From: Lachnospiraceae bacterium
GTDB taxonomy: Bacteria > Bacillota > Clostridia > Lachnospirales > Lachnospiraceae
Assembly (NCBI GenBank): GCA_017620375.1
Contig: JAFZQN010000124.1
Location: forward strand, 1-35,232
Direction of reading: 5' to 3'
Length of the DNA: 35,232 nt
Part shown: piece by piece, positions 16,869 through 26,481 of the stretch
How the letters are laid out: every line of letters starts with the position of its first letter
How positions within the stretch are numbered: the stretch's first letter is position 1
The notes under the pieces: generated by a model
Databases searched by the model: none
Seen by the model: the letters and a program-made list of their open reading frames with translations, nothing else
Told to the model about the DNA's origin: nothing
Made by a program: the position numbers and the translations under genes

Positions 16869-16891
16869 GGGGCTGATAATTATGATATTCT
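16863..16891 (+). promoter_or_regulatory. Promoter of aguA
   Basis: The -35 is TTGCAA (16863-16868) and the -10 is TATTCT (16886-16891), spacer 17. It occupies the same -35 bases as the divergent HD-GYP promoter, so the two should exclude each other. Confidence 0.68.
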
Positions 16892-16930
16892 GATAAATGG
16901 TAACTATTATATTTAAGGAGCAGTACGGTC

Positions 16931-18058
16931 ATGGAAGCAGGTAAACTAAACAGCGTTCCCCGGGATGACGGATTTCATATGCCGGGAGAATTTGAGCCCC
17001 AGAGGGGCTGTATAATGATATGGCCGGAACGTCCCGGATCCTGGCCATACGGAGCTAAAGCAGCCAGATGTGCATTTAAGAAGATCATAACTGCCATAGC
17101 AGAAAGTGAAGAAGTATTTGTAGCAGCAAGTGAGCGAAGCTATGAAAATGCCGTAAGCGAGCTTTCTCATATAGAAAACGTACATGTGTTTAAGGCGGAA
17201 ACAGATGATGCATGGGCAAGAGACATAGCTCCCACATTTGTAAAAAATGATGCGGGTATTGTAAGAGCCGTCAACTGGACCTTTAACGCCTGGGGCGGAG
17301 AATATAACGGACTGTATCCTTCGTGGGATAAAGATGATGCATTTGCTCTTTTATTTGCAAAAAAAGAAGGCTACACAGCATATGATGCCGCACCCTTCGT
17401 CCTGGAAGGAGGCTCCATCCATTCGGACGGTGAAGGCACGGTACTCGTTACCGAAGAATGCTTACTGAGTCCCGGCAGAAATCCGGACTTAAGCCGTGAA
17501 GAGATAGAGGAAAAGTTAAGACAGTATCTCGGAGCCGAAAAGATCATCTGGCTTCCAAACGGGATATATAACGATGAGACCGACGGGCATGTGGATAACA
17601 TCTGTGCCTTTATAAGACCGGGCGAGGTGGTCCTGGGCTGGACTGATGACGAAAGCGATCCGCAATACGCACTCTCTTTTGAAGACCTTAAGGTCCTGGA
17701 AAACGAGACCGATGCCAAGGGACGTAAGATAGCTGTCCACAAGCTCCCCATCCCCGAAAAGCACGTGTTTATCGGTGAAGAGGACCTGTTAGGGTACGAG
17801 TTTGAGGAAGGCGAGGACGAAAGAGAAGTCGGTGAAAGACTTGCCGCCTCATACGTGAACTTCTATTTTTCGAACAACGCGGTGATACTTCCCGCATTCG
17901 GCGGAGAAAATGCAGACAGTGACAAGGAAGCCGTAAAGATCATGGAAAGGCTCTGTCCCGAAAGAAAGATCGTGCAGATACCTGCCCGCGACATATTGCT
18001 CGGAGGCGGTAACATACATTGTATTACACAGCAGATACCGATGGGACCGCAAGGATGA
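16931..18058 (+). CDS. aguA: Agmatine deiminase
   Basis: AguA converts agmatine to N-carbamoylputrescine, releasing ammonia. The 375-residue protein has the guanidino-group-modifying fold: GEFEPQRGCIMIWPERPGSW at the N-terminus, TDDAWARDIAPTF, NAWGGEYNG, DGHVDN (H220) and the catalytic cysteine C364 in GGGNIHCITQQ, plus the final PMGPQG typical of the family. AAGGAG precedes the ATG. It is followed after 43 bases by aguB, giving the two-step route from agmatine to putrescine. Confidence 0.96.
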   Translation: MEAGKLNSVPRDDGFHMPGEFEPQRGCIMIWPERPGSWPYGAKAARCAFKKIITAIAESEEVFVAASERSYENAVSELSHIENVHVFKAETDDAWARDIAPTFVKNDAGIVRAVNWTFNAWGGEYNGLYPSWDKDDAFALLFAKKEGYTAYDAAPFVLEGGSIHSDGEGTVLVTEECLLSPGRNPDLSREEIEEKLRQYLGAEKIIWLPNGIYNDETDGHVDNICAFIRPGEVVLGWTDDESDPQYALSFEDLKVLENETDAKGRKIAVHKLPIPEKHVFIGEEDLLGYEFEEGEDEREVGERLAASYVNFYFSNNAVILPAFGGENADSDKEAVKIMERLCPERKIVQIPARDILLGGGNIHCITQQIPMGPQG

Positions 18059-18101
18059 ACCTGCCTGTGGGGATATCCAAAAAGAAGGGATAAATAACAT
18101 C

Positions 18102-18977
18102 ATGAGAAATATCACAGTAGCTGCCATACAGATGAAGTGCAGCAAAAATGTTGAAGAGAATATAGCAAAAGCCGAAAAGATGGTACGTGAGGCAGCAGCA
18201 AAGGGAGCGCAGGTGATCCTGCTGCCCGAGCTTTTTGAAAGAGAATATTTCTGCCAGCAGAGAAGATATGACTTCTACAGCTATGCCTTACCGGTGGACG
18301 AGAACCCCGCAGTTAAGGCTGCACAGAAGCTTGCCAAGGAATTAAGCGTAGTCCTTCCCATAAGCTTTTATGAAAAGGACGGTAACGTACTGTACAACTC
18401 CCTCGCCTGGATCGATGCTGACGGCTCACTCCTCGGAGTATACAGGAAAACCCATATCCCGGACGATCATTATTATCAGGAAAAGTTTTACTTTACTCCC
18501 GGAAATACAGGTTTTATGGTATTTGATACAAAATACGGAAGATTGGGCGCCGGCATATGTTGGGATCAGTGGTTCCCGGAGACAGCCAGAGCCTTAGCTC
18601 TTAAGGGTGCCGAGATCATCTTCTACCCTACAGCCATCGGCTCCGAGCCCATACTTGACACAGACAGCATGCCCCATTGGAGAAGATGCATGCAGGGACA
18701 TTCCGCATCCAACTTAGTACCCGTGGTCGCTGCCAACAGGATAGGAAAAGAGGATGTCGAGCCCTGCGAGGAAAATGCGGGACTGAAATCCTCTCTCATC
18801 TTTTACGGTTCTTCATTTATAACCGATATAACCGGTGATATCATACAAAGTGCATCCCGTGATAAGGAAGAGATCCTCCTCCAGACCTTCGATCTGGATC
18901 TCAATGCCGAGAACAGACTCTCCTGGGGAATTTTCCGTGACAGACGTCCCGAGATGTACAAGGATATAGTTAAATGA
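18102..18977 (+). CDS. aguB: N-carbamoylputrescine amidase
   Basis: AguB hydrolyses N-carbamoylputrescine to putrescine, CO2 and ammonia. The 291-residue protein is a nitrilase-superfamily amidase with the catalytic triad visible as E43 (LLPELFE), K116 (YRKTHIP) and C153 (GICWDQWFPE). The stretches DDHYYQEKFYFTPG and HSASNLVPVVAANRIG are characteristic of this branch. AGAAGGGA lies upstream of the ATG. No putrescine transporter or arginine decarboxylase is seen in the window. Confidence 0.95.
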   Translation: MRNITVAAIQMKCSKNVEENIAKAEKMVREAAAKGAQVILLPELFEREYFCQQRRYDFYSYALPVDENPAVKAAQKLAKELSVVLPISFYEKDGNVLYNSLAWIDADGSLLGVYRKTHIPDDHYYQEKFYFTPGNTGFMVFDTKYGRLGAGICWDQWFPETARALALKGAEIIFYPTAIGSEPILDTDSMPHWRRCMQGHSASNLVPVVAANRIGKEDVEPCEENAGLKSSLIFYGSSFITDITGDIIQSASRDKEEILLQTFDLDLNAENRLSWGIFRDRRPEMYKDIVK

Positions 18978-18996
18978 TCCGTAAAGGAGAAGTTAA

Positions 18997-19674
18997 ATGC
19001 AGTATCATATTTTACTGGTCGAGGATGACCCGAAAATACGTGAAGCAATAATAGATTTCTTTTCGGAGAAGGCTCCGGAATACGAGATGGATATAGCCAA
19101 GACCGGAATGGAAGGCCTGGACAAGCTCGAAGAAAACAGTTATGACCTGATACTCCTGGATGTCATGCTGCCACAGATGAGCGGATTTGATCTTATAGTA
19201 AAGATAAGGCGCAGCATGGATGTGCCCGTCATCTTCATGACGGCCCGTACCAGCGAGGAAGACAGGCTGTACGGATATCAGCTCGGATGTGATGATTATG
19301 TATGTAAGCCTTTTTCCTTAGCAGAACTTTTAGCCAAGGTAAGCGCACTTATCAAGCGTTCAAAAGGTACCGTGCTTGATGATATACTTGTATGCGGAAC
19401 GATCCAGCTGCATAAGCGTGCCCTCACGGTAAGGGTAAACGGCGAACTGGTTGACCTGCCTCCCAAGGAACTGGCTATACTTTCCATACTTATGGAGCGT
19501 CCGGGATGGACATTCTCCAGAGACACCCTGCTTGATGCCGCATGGGGCAAGGACTTCTTCGGAAATGACAGAGTAGTTGACAACCATGTTAAAAAACTCC
19601 GTAAGAGTTTAGGCGATGCGGGCGATCAGATAAAGACCGTATTTGCCAAAGGTTATAAAATATTAGAACATTAA
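18997..19674 (+). CDS. OmpR/PhoB-family response regulator
   Basis: The 225-residue protein has a receiver domain (residues 3-115) with acidic pair ED-D at 9-11, phospho-acceptor D55 in LLDVMLP and the conserved Lys in CKPFS. A winged-helix DNA-binding domain follows (about 128-224; LPPKELAILSILMERPGWTFSRD, VVDNHVKKLRKSL). It begins 19 bases after aguB behind AAAGGAG and could be on the same transcript. No classical partner kinase follows; the neighbouring kinase is a convergent hybrid. Its target is unknown. Confidence 0.92.
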   Translation: MQYHILLVEDDPKIREAIIDFFSEKAPEYEMDIAKTGMEGLDKLEENSYDLILLDVMLPQMSGFDLIVKIRRSMDVPVIFMTARTSEEDRLYGYQLGCDDYVCKPFSLAELLAKVSALIKRSKGTVLDDILVCGTIQLHKRALTVRVNGELVDLPPKELAILSILMERPGWTFSRDTLLDAAWGKDFFGNDRVVDNHVKKLRKSLGDAGDQIKTVFAKGYKILEH

Positions 19675-19677
19675 AAA

Positions 19678-19711
19678 AGGATGACCGGTTTTCCGGTCAT
19701 CCTCTTATTTT
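19678..19711. terminator. Terminator between the response regulator and hybrid kinase
   Basis: AGGATGACCGG (19678-19688) pairs perfectly with CCGGTCATCCT (19693-19703) around TTTT. It is followed by CTTATTTTT on the + strand and by AAAAAA in front, so it can work in both directions. Confidence 0.88.
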
Positions 19712-21507
19712 TCCGGCCTTAAACTAGCCGGCAGATATTCAATAAGTATCTTTTCAAGTTCCTCATATATGATGGGCTTTGACAGGTAATCGGTAAAGCC
19801 CTGTTCGATATACATCTCCCTGGCACCGGATATGGCATCGGCGGTAAGAGCTATCACAGGTACACCGTCGGCTATCTCCTGTTCTCTGATCTGCTGCAGA
19901 GTCTCTATACCTGACATGCCCGGCATCATCTGGTCAAGAAGTATTACATCATACTGGTCACGCTTAAGCATTTCTATGCCCTCTGCTCCGGATAGTGCGG
20001 ATCTGATATCTATCGCGGAATTCTTAAGCAGGAACCTTAATACCTTTATGTTCATCTCGTTATCGTCTACCACAAGTATCCTGGTATTGGGTGCAAAAAG
20101 CTTGGCCTCGTATTCTTTTTCTTCCTTCCTTGCTTTTGCCAGACGCTTGGAATAATCGCCCATGGGTGTAGCGTCAGCTACCTTTTGTACCAGCTTTATG
20201 GTAAATACGGAGCCTTTTCCGTACTCACTTTCAACCTCTATGCTGCCGCCCATCATCTCGGCAAGCTGTCTTGATATATTCAGTCCCAGACCGGTACCCT
20301 CGATATTTCTGTTACGTGTGGCATCGAGACGCTGGAAGGAATCAAACAGTCTGTCCTTATCCTCAGGCTTAATACCGATACCGGTATCTTTTACTATGGT
20401 AGTCAGCACGGATGCATCCCTGTCAAAGGATATATCCACATCTATACCGCCTTTTTCGGTATACTTGATCGCATTATTGACTATGTTCAGCATTACCTGG
20501 CGGATACGGATCTCATCGCCGTTAAGTACCGAAGGGATATCTTCTGCCACATTCATGGTAAACTTAAGATGTTTATCTTCCGCCTTATTCTCGGTCATAT
20601 TTACGATATCGTTAATCACGGAGGATACCTCGTAGTTTACGGGTACCAGCTCCATCTTTCCGGACTCGATCTTGCTCAAGTCAAGGATATCGTTGATGAT
20701 CGACATCAGTGTTGCACCGGCACTCTTGATATCCGCTGCATATTTTTTCGTATTTTCCTCACCGGATTCTCTGAGGATCATCTCATCCAAGCCGATGATG
20801 GCGTTCATAGGAGTCCTTATCTCATGAGACATATTGGCAAGGAAATTACTCTTGGCCCTGTTCGCCTGCTCAGCCACATGTGCTGCTTCCTTGATACGCT
20901 CGTTCTCTGCTGCCTGCATCCAGTAGAATATCTCTTTGACATTTCTGTTAGACATATTGATATAAAGGACAAATCCCAATACAGAAAACGTCAGTGTGTT
21001 CATCATATCCGCTCTCAGCACGATCCCGGATTTGAAGTTTATACTGATGCAAACATATGTCAGCGTTGCGATCAATATAAACATTCCCATTCTATAAGGC
21101 TTATCATTCACTATAAGCGGCAGGAACGAGAGAAAGGCTATAAAACTTGTGGACGGCATGTCCAGAGTCTTCGGCTGAACGCTTAATATCATACCAAACA
21201 ACAATACCGTAGCCAAAAGAGCATAACAGTATATAAATGCCGGCTTTCCTTTTTTAGGTTTATATAAGACTCTATATATATATAGTGCCACTCCGCCGAT
21301 AACAAGTATCCAGTAAGCGGCAAGATTTTCCGTATCCATTATCATGTTCAGGAGAAAGAACAGTATACCAAGTATAACGATCACTATATTACACCTGGCA
21401 ACAAGCTTGACATTTCTTTCCATGATCTTATCAAATATGTTGTCAAACTGTTCTTTTTCAAGTCCGCAGTACAGGAAAAGATTTTTATTCAACAAACTTT
21501 TTTTCAT
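19705..21507 (-). CDS. Membrane hybrid sensor histidine kinase with C-terminal receiver
   Basis: The 600-residue protein has about six membrane helices in residues 38-185 and a short helical linker. A HisKA domain follows with phospho-acceptor H228 ([15 protein letters not shown]), then a HATPase_c domain ([30 protein letters not shown]). A receiver domain at about 470-595 has D525 in LLDQMMPG and the Lys in LSKPI. It has no DNA-binding or HPt domain, so the phosphate must pass to another protein or the receiver gates the kinase. AAGGAA precedes the ATG. It lies 53 bases after the diguanylate cyclase and is likely co-transcribed with it. Confidence 0.93.
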   Translation of the reverse strand: MKKSLLNKNLFLYCGLEKEQFDNIFDKIMERNVKLVARCNIVIVILGILFFLLNMIMDTENLAAYWILVIGGVALYIYRVLYKPKKGKPAFIYCYALLATVLLFGMILSVQPKTLDMPSTSFIAFLSFLPLIVNDKPYRMGMFILIATLTYVCISINFKSGIVLRADMMNTLTFSVLGFVLYINMSNRNVKEIFYWMQAAENERIKEAAHVAEQANRAKSNFLANMSHEIRTPMNAIIGLDEMILRESGEENTKKYAADIKSAGATLMSIINDILDLSKIESGKMELVPVNYEVSSVINDIVNMTENKAEDKHLKFTMNVAEDIPSVLNGDEIRIRQVMLNIVNNAIKYTEKGGIDVDISFDRDASVLTTIVKDTGIGIKPEDKDRLFDSFQRLDATRNRNIEGTGLGLNISRQLAEMMGGSIEVESEYGKGSVFTIKLVQKVADATPMGDYSKRLAKARKEEKEYEAKLFAPNTRILVVDDNEMNIKVLRFLLKNSAIDIRSALSGAEGIEMLKRDQYDVILLDQMMPGMSGIETLQQIREQEIADGVPVIALTADAISGAREMYIEQGFTDYLSKPIIYEELEKILIEYLPASLRPEK

Positions 21508-21560
21508 AGTGCTTCCTTACCTCCGACCGTAGGAACGGTTCTCCGGCCGGTCTGTTTCTC

Positions 21561-22634
21561 TTATTCAAAGATCACGATATTCTTACCGTGTTCCTTACCG
21601 TAATACATGCGTTCATCCGCAACCTTGATGAGTTCTTCGGGATTACTGTAGATACCTTTATTCTCCTCAAGACCTATGGTGATAGTCACGGGTATACGCT
21701 TGTTATAAAATACCGTCGGGTTAGATTCGACAAGTTTTCTTACATATTCCATCTTAACTTTGGCTACGGCAAAGTCATAATCCTTCATAAGAATGACTAT
21801 CTCCTCACCGCCCCATCTGCATATACTGCATCCCTGCATTTCACCCTTGATCAGCTTTGTGATATGGCGCAGCACCTCATCACCGCCGTCATGACCGAAG
21901 GAGTCGTTTACACGCTTAAAATTGTCTATGTCGCAGAATGCCACACAAAAATTCCTAGTCTTTTCATCCTTCATAAGCTCTTCCATTTCGGGAAGAAAAC
22001 CACGCCTGTTAAGAAGCCCTGTAAGTGCATCCTTATGTGCGTCATCCGACAGCTGCACATTCTTCTGTTCAAGATTTGTCCTTTCGGACTCACTTGAGTA
22101 AATGTATATCGTATTATAAAAGATAATGGAAAAGGCAGCTACAAATGACGAAAAGATCATAAGTACCGAAGCTGATACCTCGGATAATCTGTATACCGGC
22201 TGTGCATCATGGAATTTTAAAAACAAAAAAATATATAATGCAAAATTAACCGAGTAGATCAGGGCTATGATCCATCTTTTACCGGACTTGAACAGAAAGC
22301 TTCCGAAGTATATGATGATCGGGATAATAGAGCACAAAAAACAAAATGTACCGCTGTGCCAGCCTATAAAATAGATAGCGACAGCAGAATATACCGCCAC
22401 TTCCAAAAGAATACTGATATATACCGGCATGATATGTCCGAATTTTGCGAGTACGATACAGAACAGATAAACGATGACGCTTACACTGTTTAAATATACC
22501 AGCGGCATCACATCAGAAAACAGCATTATAAGCAAAAGTACAGCATGTACCATACACATAACTATAACCGTAAACAGAATACTGTTATGCATCAGAAAAT
22601 GCAACGTCTTGTCTATTAAACCCCTGCTTTTCAC
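21561..22634 (-). CDS. Membrane GGDEF diguanylate cyclase
   Basis: The 357-residue protein has about six membrane helices in residues 15-178 and a GGDEF domain from about 195. The domain shows DALTGLLNRRGF, the metal-binding FCDIDNFKRVND, FGHDGGDEVL and the active-site GGEEI at 275-279, so it should make cyclic di-GMP. The RxxD inhibitory site normally lying just before the motif is absent (QGCS in its place), suggesting no product inhibition by that route. The start is GTG at 22632-22634 behind AGAGGT, four bases after the acyltransferase stop, so the two genes are coupled. Confidence 0.93.
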   Translation of the reverse strand: MKSRGLIDKTLHFLMHNSILFTVIVMCMVHAVLLLIMLFSDVMPLVYLNSVSVIVYLFCIVLAKFGHIMPVYISILLEVAVYSAVAIYFIGWHSGTFCFLCSIIPIIIYFGSFLFKSGKRWIIALIYSVNFALYIFLFLKFHDAQPVYRLSEVSASVLMIFSSFVAAFSIIFYNTIYIYSSESERTNLEQKNVQLSDDAHKDALTGLLNRRGFLPEMEELMKDEKTRNFCVAFCDIDNFKRVNDSFGHDGGDEVLRHITKLIKGEMQGCSICRWGGEEIVILMKDYDFAVAKVKMEYVRKLVESNPTVFYNKRIPVTITIGLEENKGIYSNPEELIKVADERMYYGKEHGKNIVIFE

Positions 22635-22638
22635 CCTG

Positions 22639-23721
22639 CTACCTCTCTATTTTCATCCCAAATAACACGCGAATATATTTTGTTTTATCGATCACATAGC
22701 ACCACAGATCCGTAAACGGATACGAAAATGCCAGTGTGAGAAAGAAGCTGACCACATGTCCGACATTCAGCATCTTAAAATAGTACTGACACAGTACCAC
22801 GATCGGGAAATGTATGATGTAATATACATATGATATCCTGGAGTTAAACTTTGAGAAATTACCGGTTTCATCCAGATGATCGTGTCCGACAGCCATAAGC
22901 GCCACCACACCGAATACGAATGATGCGTACATGCATATGGTGTTGATCGTCTCAAGTCCGCCTATAAACACATATATGACCGCATTTGCCACTGCAAATA
23001 TCACAAATATGACCACAAGCGGCCACTTGTATACTGCGATCCTCTTTACAAAATCCCTGTCCTTAAAGAAGTAGTATCCGAGCAAATATACTGCCAGATA
23101 TGTTATGAGCGGCTTCCCGAACGCACATACCTCATAGGTCGCTACAGCTAAACAGGTAAGGATCACTCCGCCTGTGAGCTTTATGTTTTTTCGGTATTTC
23201 TTCTGTAACATGTCCATAAGTCTTATGATCAGACATGATAAAAGAGAAATAACGAAAAGAACTGCGATAAACCAAAAGTGTCCGAGCGTAAATCCGCCGT
23301 CATAACCGGTCAGATCCGTATATTTTGTAAAAAACACCCCGTAGTGTTCAAAGAAATTACCCTTGTATCCGTTATGCGAGATGTCCGCTATGTAGCTCAG
23401 TATCGGGTTAATGACAAGCATACCGAATACAAACGGTATCCCGAGTCTCTTAAGTCTTTCAAGGATGAATACCTTATATCCTCTTTTTTTCAGGGAATAA
23501 GAAGCAGATATCCCGGCCAATAAAAACATGAGCGGCATAAACCACGGACTGATGACCACCACTATCCCTGCGATCAGCTTTATCTCTTCCAAAAAGATAT
23601 AGTTAGCCTCTCCCCAGGTATTATATGCCATTGCAGCATGATATAAGACCAGGAGCGAAACCGTGATCCACCGAAGGTTATCTATGTAATTGACATGTTT
23701 TGTTTCTTTACCCATTTGCAT
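22639..23721 (-). CDS. Acyltransferase family 3 (OafA-like) membrane protein
   Basis: The 360-residue protein has around ten hydrophobic helices and the family's N-terminal signature: YIDNLRWITVSLLVLYHAAMAY with Arg and His, PLMFLLAGISASYSL and ERLKRLGIPFVFG. Members move acyl groups, often acetyl or succinyl, onto sugars of surface polymers. The substrate is not visible here. The start has a weak ribosome site; a second ATG two codons later is equally possible. It heads a probable operon with the diguanylate cyclase and hybrid kinase. Confidence 0.85.
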   Translation of the reverse strand: MQMGKETKHVNYIDNLRWITVSLLVLYHAAMAYNTWGEANYIFLEEIKLIAGIVVVISPWFMPLMFLLAGISASYSLKKRGYKVFILERLKRLGIPFVFGMLVINPILSYIADISHNGYKGNFFEHYGVFFTKYTDLTGYDGGFTLGHFWFIAVLFVISLLSCLIIRLMDMLQKKYRKNIKLTGGVILTCLAVATYEVCAFGKPLITYLAVYLLGYYFFKDRDFVKRIAVYKWPLVVIFVIFAVANAVIYVFIGGLETINTICMYASFVFGVVALMAVGHDHLDETGNFSKFNSRISYVYYIIHFPIVVLCQYYFKMLNVGHVVSFFLTLAFSYPFTDLWCYVIDKTKYIRVLFGMKIER

Positions 23722-23817
23722 TCTGTTCCAAAATAATCAAATATTAATTCTATTTTACTATACCATAATAATCTTGTAATTTCCATGTTTTTTCTTATAA
23801 AATATATTTAAGCCCAT

Positions 23818-23845
23818 TTAAAAAGCACCCCTAAGGATGCCTTTA
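23818..23845 (-). terminator. Terminator after the small HTH gene
   Basis: On the minus strand AAAGGCATCC pairs with GGGTGCTTTT (one or two G-U pairs) around TTAG, and five U follow. It begins at the HTH stop codon and would separate this gene from the acyltransferase operon, unless read through. Confidence 0.7.
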
Positions 23846-24073
23846 CATAGCTTTCTTCTCTTTGTCGGATTTTTTAAATCTCTCGCGCCAGCCGATATAT
23901 TTCCCGGACGAAATACGCTTGTCCGCGGGTTTTTCGGCATCTTCAGGTATGAGCCATATCTTGCCGGCTCTCTCAGCTCCCTCGATCCTGCCGGTGTTGC
24001 AGTACAGACTAAGCAGTCTCGAAGTAACATTCCATTTTTCTGCCGCCTCGGCCAATGTCAGATATCCTTTCAA
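23843..24073 (-). CDS. Small HTH (MerR/excisionase-like) DNA-binding protein under a c-di-GMP riboswitch
   Basis: The protein of about 76 residues starts GYLTLAEAAEKWNVTSRLLS, a winged or MerR-like helix-turn-helix with the TxxEAAxxWxVT pattern. The wing follows with GRIEGAERAGKIWLIPEDAEKP, and the tail is Lys-rich. Similar small proteins are excisionases or regulators; the target is unknown. The start is probably TTG at 24071-24073, eight bases after GGGGG. A GTG at 24080-24082 in the same frame overlaps that ribosome site and is less likely. Upstream lie a terminator (24091-24122) and a c-di-GMP-I riboswitch (24140-24230), so transcription should depend on c-di-GMP. Confidence 0.8.
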   Translation of the reverse strand: MKGYLTLAEAAEKWNVTSRLLSLYCNTGRIEGAERAGKIWLIPEDAEKPADKRISSGKYIGWRERFKKSDKEKKAM

Positions 24074-24090
24074 CTTTCTCACCCCCTAAA

Positions 24091-24122
24091 TAAAAAAACA
24101 TTGCAGGGACAGTCTGCAATGT
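24091..24122 (-). terminator. Expression-platform terminator of the c-di-GMP riboswitch
   Basis: On the minus strand ACATTGCAG (24114-24122) pairs with CTGCAATGT (24098-24106) around a seven-base loop, followed by a run of U (24092-24098). It lies between the riboswitch aptamer and the HTH gene, so it is well placed to decide readthrough. Confidence 0.85.
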
Positions 24123-24139
24123 TCTTTGATCATACATAC

Positions 24140-24230
24140 GAACGGCAACTGGCTGACATTGGAAACACTTGTGTTTCCTTTAGTCCCTTGTAGTTTTGCG
24201 CCCCATTTTTTCAAATGGTTTGCTCTTATC
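24140..24230 (-). promoter_or_regulatory. Cyclic di-GMP-I (GEMM) riboswitch aptamer
   Basis: Read on the minus strand, the conserved core is present in order. GCAAACC (24217-24223) comes first, then a stem ATTT-GAAA-AAAT with its GNRA loop, GGGGCGCAAA, AAGGGACTAA, a stem GGAAACAC-AA-GTGTTTCC and TGTCAGCCAGTTGCCG. The GAAA tetraloop, the CGCAAA block, and the CAGCCAG-TTGCC block that forms the tetraloop receptor and closes the aptamer all fit the class I consensus. A terminator follows 18 bases later. No clean promoter was resolved in 24240-24300; the RNA may start there or within the end of the HAD gene. Confidence 0.92.
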
Positions 24231-24285
24231 ATTCTTTTTACTATTTACTATATCGTCACAACTTACGATTTTCTTTACCCCGAAA

Positions 24286-24933
24286 TCACTCAAATAATTC
24301 TAAAAGTTCTTCCGGCCTTTCGATCACATAGTCTGCCCCGGCATCCTGAAGCTCATCTTTACTTCCGTAGCCCCAAAGCACGCCGACACTATGCAAGTCA
24401 TTGGCCTTTGCCCCGTCTATATCCTGATCGCGGTCACCGACCATCAATACCTCGTCTTTATCCACATCTCCCATACACTCAAGTAAATGTGCGATCACGT
24501 CGGTCTTCTTTGATATACGTCCGTCCATCGTAGCCGCACCGATGAAGTCAAAGTATTTGATGAGGTCAAAGTGTTCCAGTATCCTTACGGAAAACTCGTG
24601 CGGTTTGGAAGTAGCCAGTGCCACGACCACACCTTTTTCTTTTAACTCCTTAAGGATCTCAGGGATACCCGGATACACTACATTTTCAAATATCCCCTTA
24701 TCACGAAAATTCTCACGATAGTATGTAACAGCCAGGTCAGCCTGTTCCTCATTAAATCCGTAATATTTTTTAAACGAATCCGGCAGAGGCGGCCCTATAA
24801 AGCAATAAAGTTCACTTCTGTCTTCAACTTCGATATTGAATTTTTTAAGGGCATACATGACCGAATTTGTGATACCTATACCCGGATCCGTCAGGGTCCC
24901 GTCCAGATCCAGCAGGCAATACTTATATTTCAT
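24286..24933 (-). CDS. HAD-family phosphatase, phosphoglycolate phosphatase-like
   Basis: The 215-residue protein has the HAD motifs: LLDLDGTLTD with both aspartates at the N-terminus, LATSKPHEF for motif II with Ser and Lys, and MVGDRDQDIDGAKAND for the acidic motif. The helical cap between residues 18 and 85 (FIGPPLPDSF) is that of the Gph/PpaX group. The substrate cannot be told from sequence. AGGAGC precedes the ATG, 16 bases after the xylanase stop, so it is the last gene of that operon. Confidence 0.88.
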   Translation of the reverse strand: MKYKYCLLDLDGTLTDPGIGITNSVMYALKKFNIEVEDRSELYCFIGPPLPDSFKKYYGFNEEQADLAVTYYRENFRDKGIFENVVYPGIPEILKELKEKGVVVALATSKPHEFSVRILEHFDLIKYFDFIGAATMDGRISKKTDVIAHLLECMGDVDKDEVLMVGDRDQDIDGAKANDLHSVGVLWGYGSKDELQDAGADYVIERPEELLELFE

Positions 24934-24949
24934 TTTTCTGCTCCTGTTT

Positions 24950-26443
24950 TTACGGTACGACTACGCTTACAGTCTTACTGTATTTACCTTTGTAGGTTTT
25001 CCCGTCTGCTTTTACGTAAGCCTTTATCTTAATGTAGTACTTTCCAGGTTCAAGATTTTTAACCGTATAGCTTCTTTTTGCCGTGCCGTTCTTTGTGATC
25101 TTTTTAACTTTGTGATATTTCTTTTCACCGGCTTTTTTCATATATATGTAAAAGCCGTCGGCATATTCGGCCTTTGCGGTCGTTATCTTAATACCTGTCT
25201 TAGCTGAAGTAAGTTTAGCCGAACACTTGGGCTTTTTAGATGTTATGGCGCTGTCCGAGATGGTAAGGCTGTCCAGGAATGCATCCCAGGTCCCGTCATC
25301 TGCGGTAACTACCAGCTTAACCGTCTGAGCCCCCGCTCCGGTTGCCACATTTTTGATAGTCTTATCCGTAGGTGATGAGCTGCTAAAAGTAAATGTACCC
25401 TTGGTCTCATTACCTATCACAAGGTCTACCTTGGCTTTGTTAGATCCATCAGATGCACCGCGCAGTGTAAAGTCATGCAATCCCGAAGTAAGACTTACTG
25501 TTGCCGATGCTGTGTCATCATTTGCATAGAGTGCCACGCCGCTGAACGGTGACCAGGTATTACCTGCATAAGGACCGCTTAAGGTCATGGACTCACATTC
25601 AATCTTGTTACCATCTTTAACGACGGTATTGTTCCCACTGTTACCGCCATTATTACCACCGTTATTGCCACCATTGTTATTACCGTTTCCGCCGTTATTG
25701 TTGCCATTTTCGTTACCCCCACCGTTACCGCCGCTCTTCCCAGCATCACCGACGGTCACCTTATTAAGATATACCTCAGCAGAGCCATTACTCTGGTATC
25801 CTTCTATGGTAAGGCATGCCTCATAGAGGTTACCCATTTTCATACCGAGTTTTTCCCAAGCCTTAAAATGCTCGGTAACTGATATGGTACCGCTCGTACG
25901 CTTGGAAGTACGTACGCTCCAGTACTGCTCAAATGTAGTATTGCCGTCGATGGAAGGCTGGTTGACACGGGTGGTCTCATATATCTCATATGTACCTCCG
26001 TCCACCTCTATGGTACCCTTGGAAGTAGCTCCGGGCGGACGCCAGGTTCCCCAGCTGTCTACAATATAATATTCCACCAGCGGATCCCTCGTCCATCCGT
26101 ATACACACATATACGAGTTTCCGTCAGGGTGATAATCCACACCGTATTCCACGGTGATATCTCCTATCTGCTGATACTTTTTAGTGCAGTCAAACTTGAT
26201 ACCCTCACGGAACAGCGCATTTCCGATATCCTTCCAGGAGCACTCAAACTTTCCGTCCCCGTTTACGGTCATGCTCGTGTTGCCGTAATCCTTCCACAGC
26301 GAGTACGTGTATTCCCCATCTCTGCCTTCTTTTGTTTCGGTCAGCACCGTTGCGGCCTTTACCTGACCGGTCCCTATAAAAGGAAATCCGAAGGTCAGCA
26401 GGATAACAAGCAGCGCACTGACTATCCTTCTGCTTTTTCTCAT
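24950..26443 (-). CDS. Secreted endo-1,4-beta-xylanase GH11 with CBM36 and C-terminal FN3-like domain
   Basis: The 497-residue enzyme cleaves xylan outside the cell. After a signal peptide (1-30) comes a GH11 beta-jelly-roll (about 32-230). Its nucleophile is E124 in [12 protein letters not shown] and its acid/base E214 in [10 protein letters not shown]; the thumb [16 protein letters not shown] is intact. D72 stands where Asn or Asp tunes the pH optimum in this family; Asp usually goes with a lower optimum. A Gly/Asn linker (233-277) leads to a CBM36-like Ca-dependent xylan-binding module (279-398; [31 protein letters not shown]). An FN3-like domain (about 405-497) ends the protein. AAAGGAGG precedes the ATG. 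Confidence 0.96.
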   Translation of the reverse strand: MRKSRRIVSALLVILLTFGFPFIGTGQVKAATVLTETKEGRDGEYTYSLWKDYGNTSMTVNGDGKFECSWKDIGNALFREGIKFDCTKKYQQIGDITVEYGVDYHPDGNSYMCVYGWTRDPLVEYYIVDSWGTWRPPGATSKGTIEVDGGTYEIYETTRVNQPSIDGNTTFEQYWSVRTSKRTSGTISVTEHFKAWEKLGMKMGNLYEACLTIEGYQSNGSAEVYLNKVTVGDAGKSGGNGGGNENGNNNGGNGNNNGGNNGGNNGGNSGNNTVVKDGNKIECESMTLSGPYAGNTWSPFSGVALYANDDTASATVSLTSGLHDFTLRGASDGSNKAKVDLVIGNETKGTFTFSSSSPTDKTIKNVATGAGAQTVKLVVTADDGTWDAFLDSLTISDSAITSKKPKCSAKLTSAKTGIKITTAKAEYADGFYIYMKKAGEKKYHKVKKITKNGTAKRSYTVKNLEPGKYYIKIKAYVKADGKTYKGKYSKTVSVVVP

Positions 26444-26481
26444 GTAGGGGTTACCTCCTTTCCAAGATAAAATTATATGTT

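Noticed and set aside
20162..20635. 157-codon + strand frame opposite the hybrid kinase
   Set aside because: Antisense shadow of the HATPase region; low-complexity Ser-rich product.
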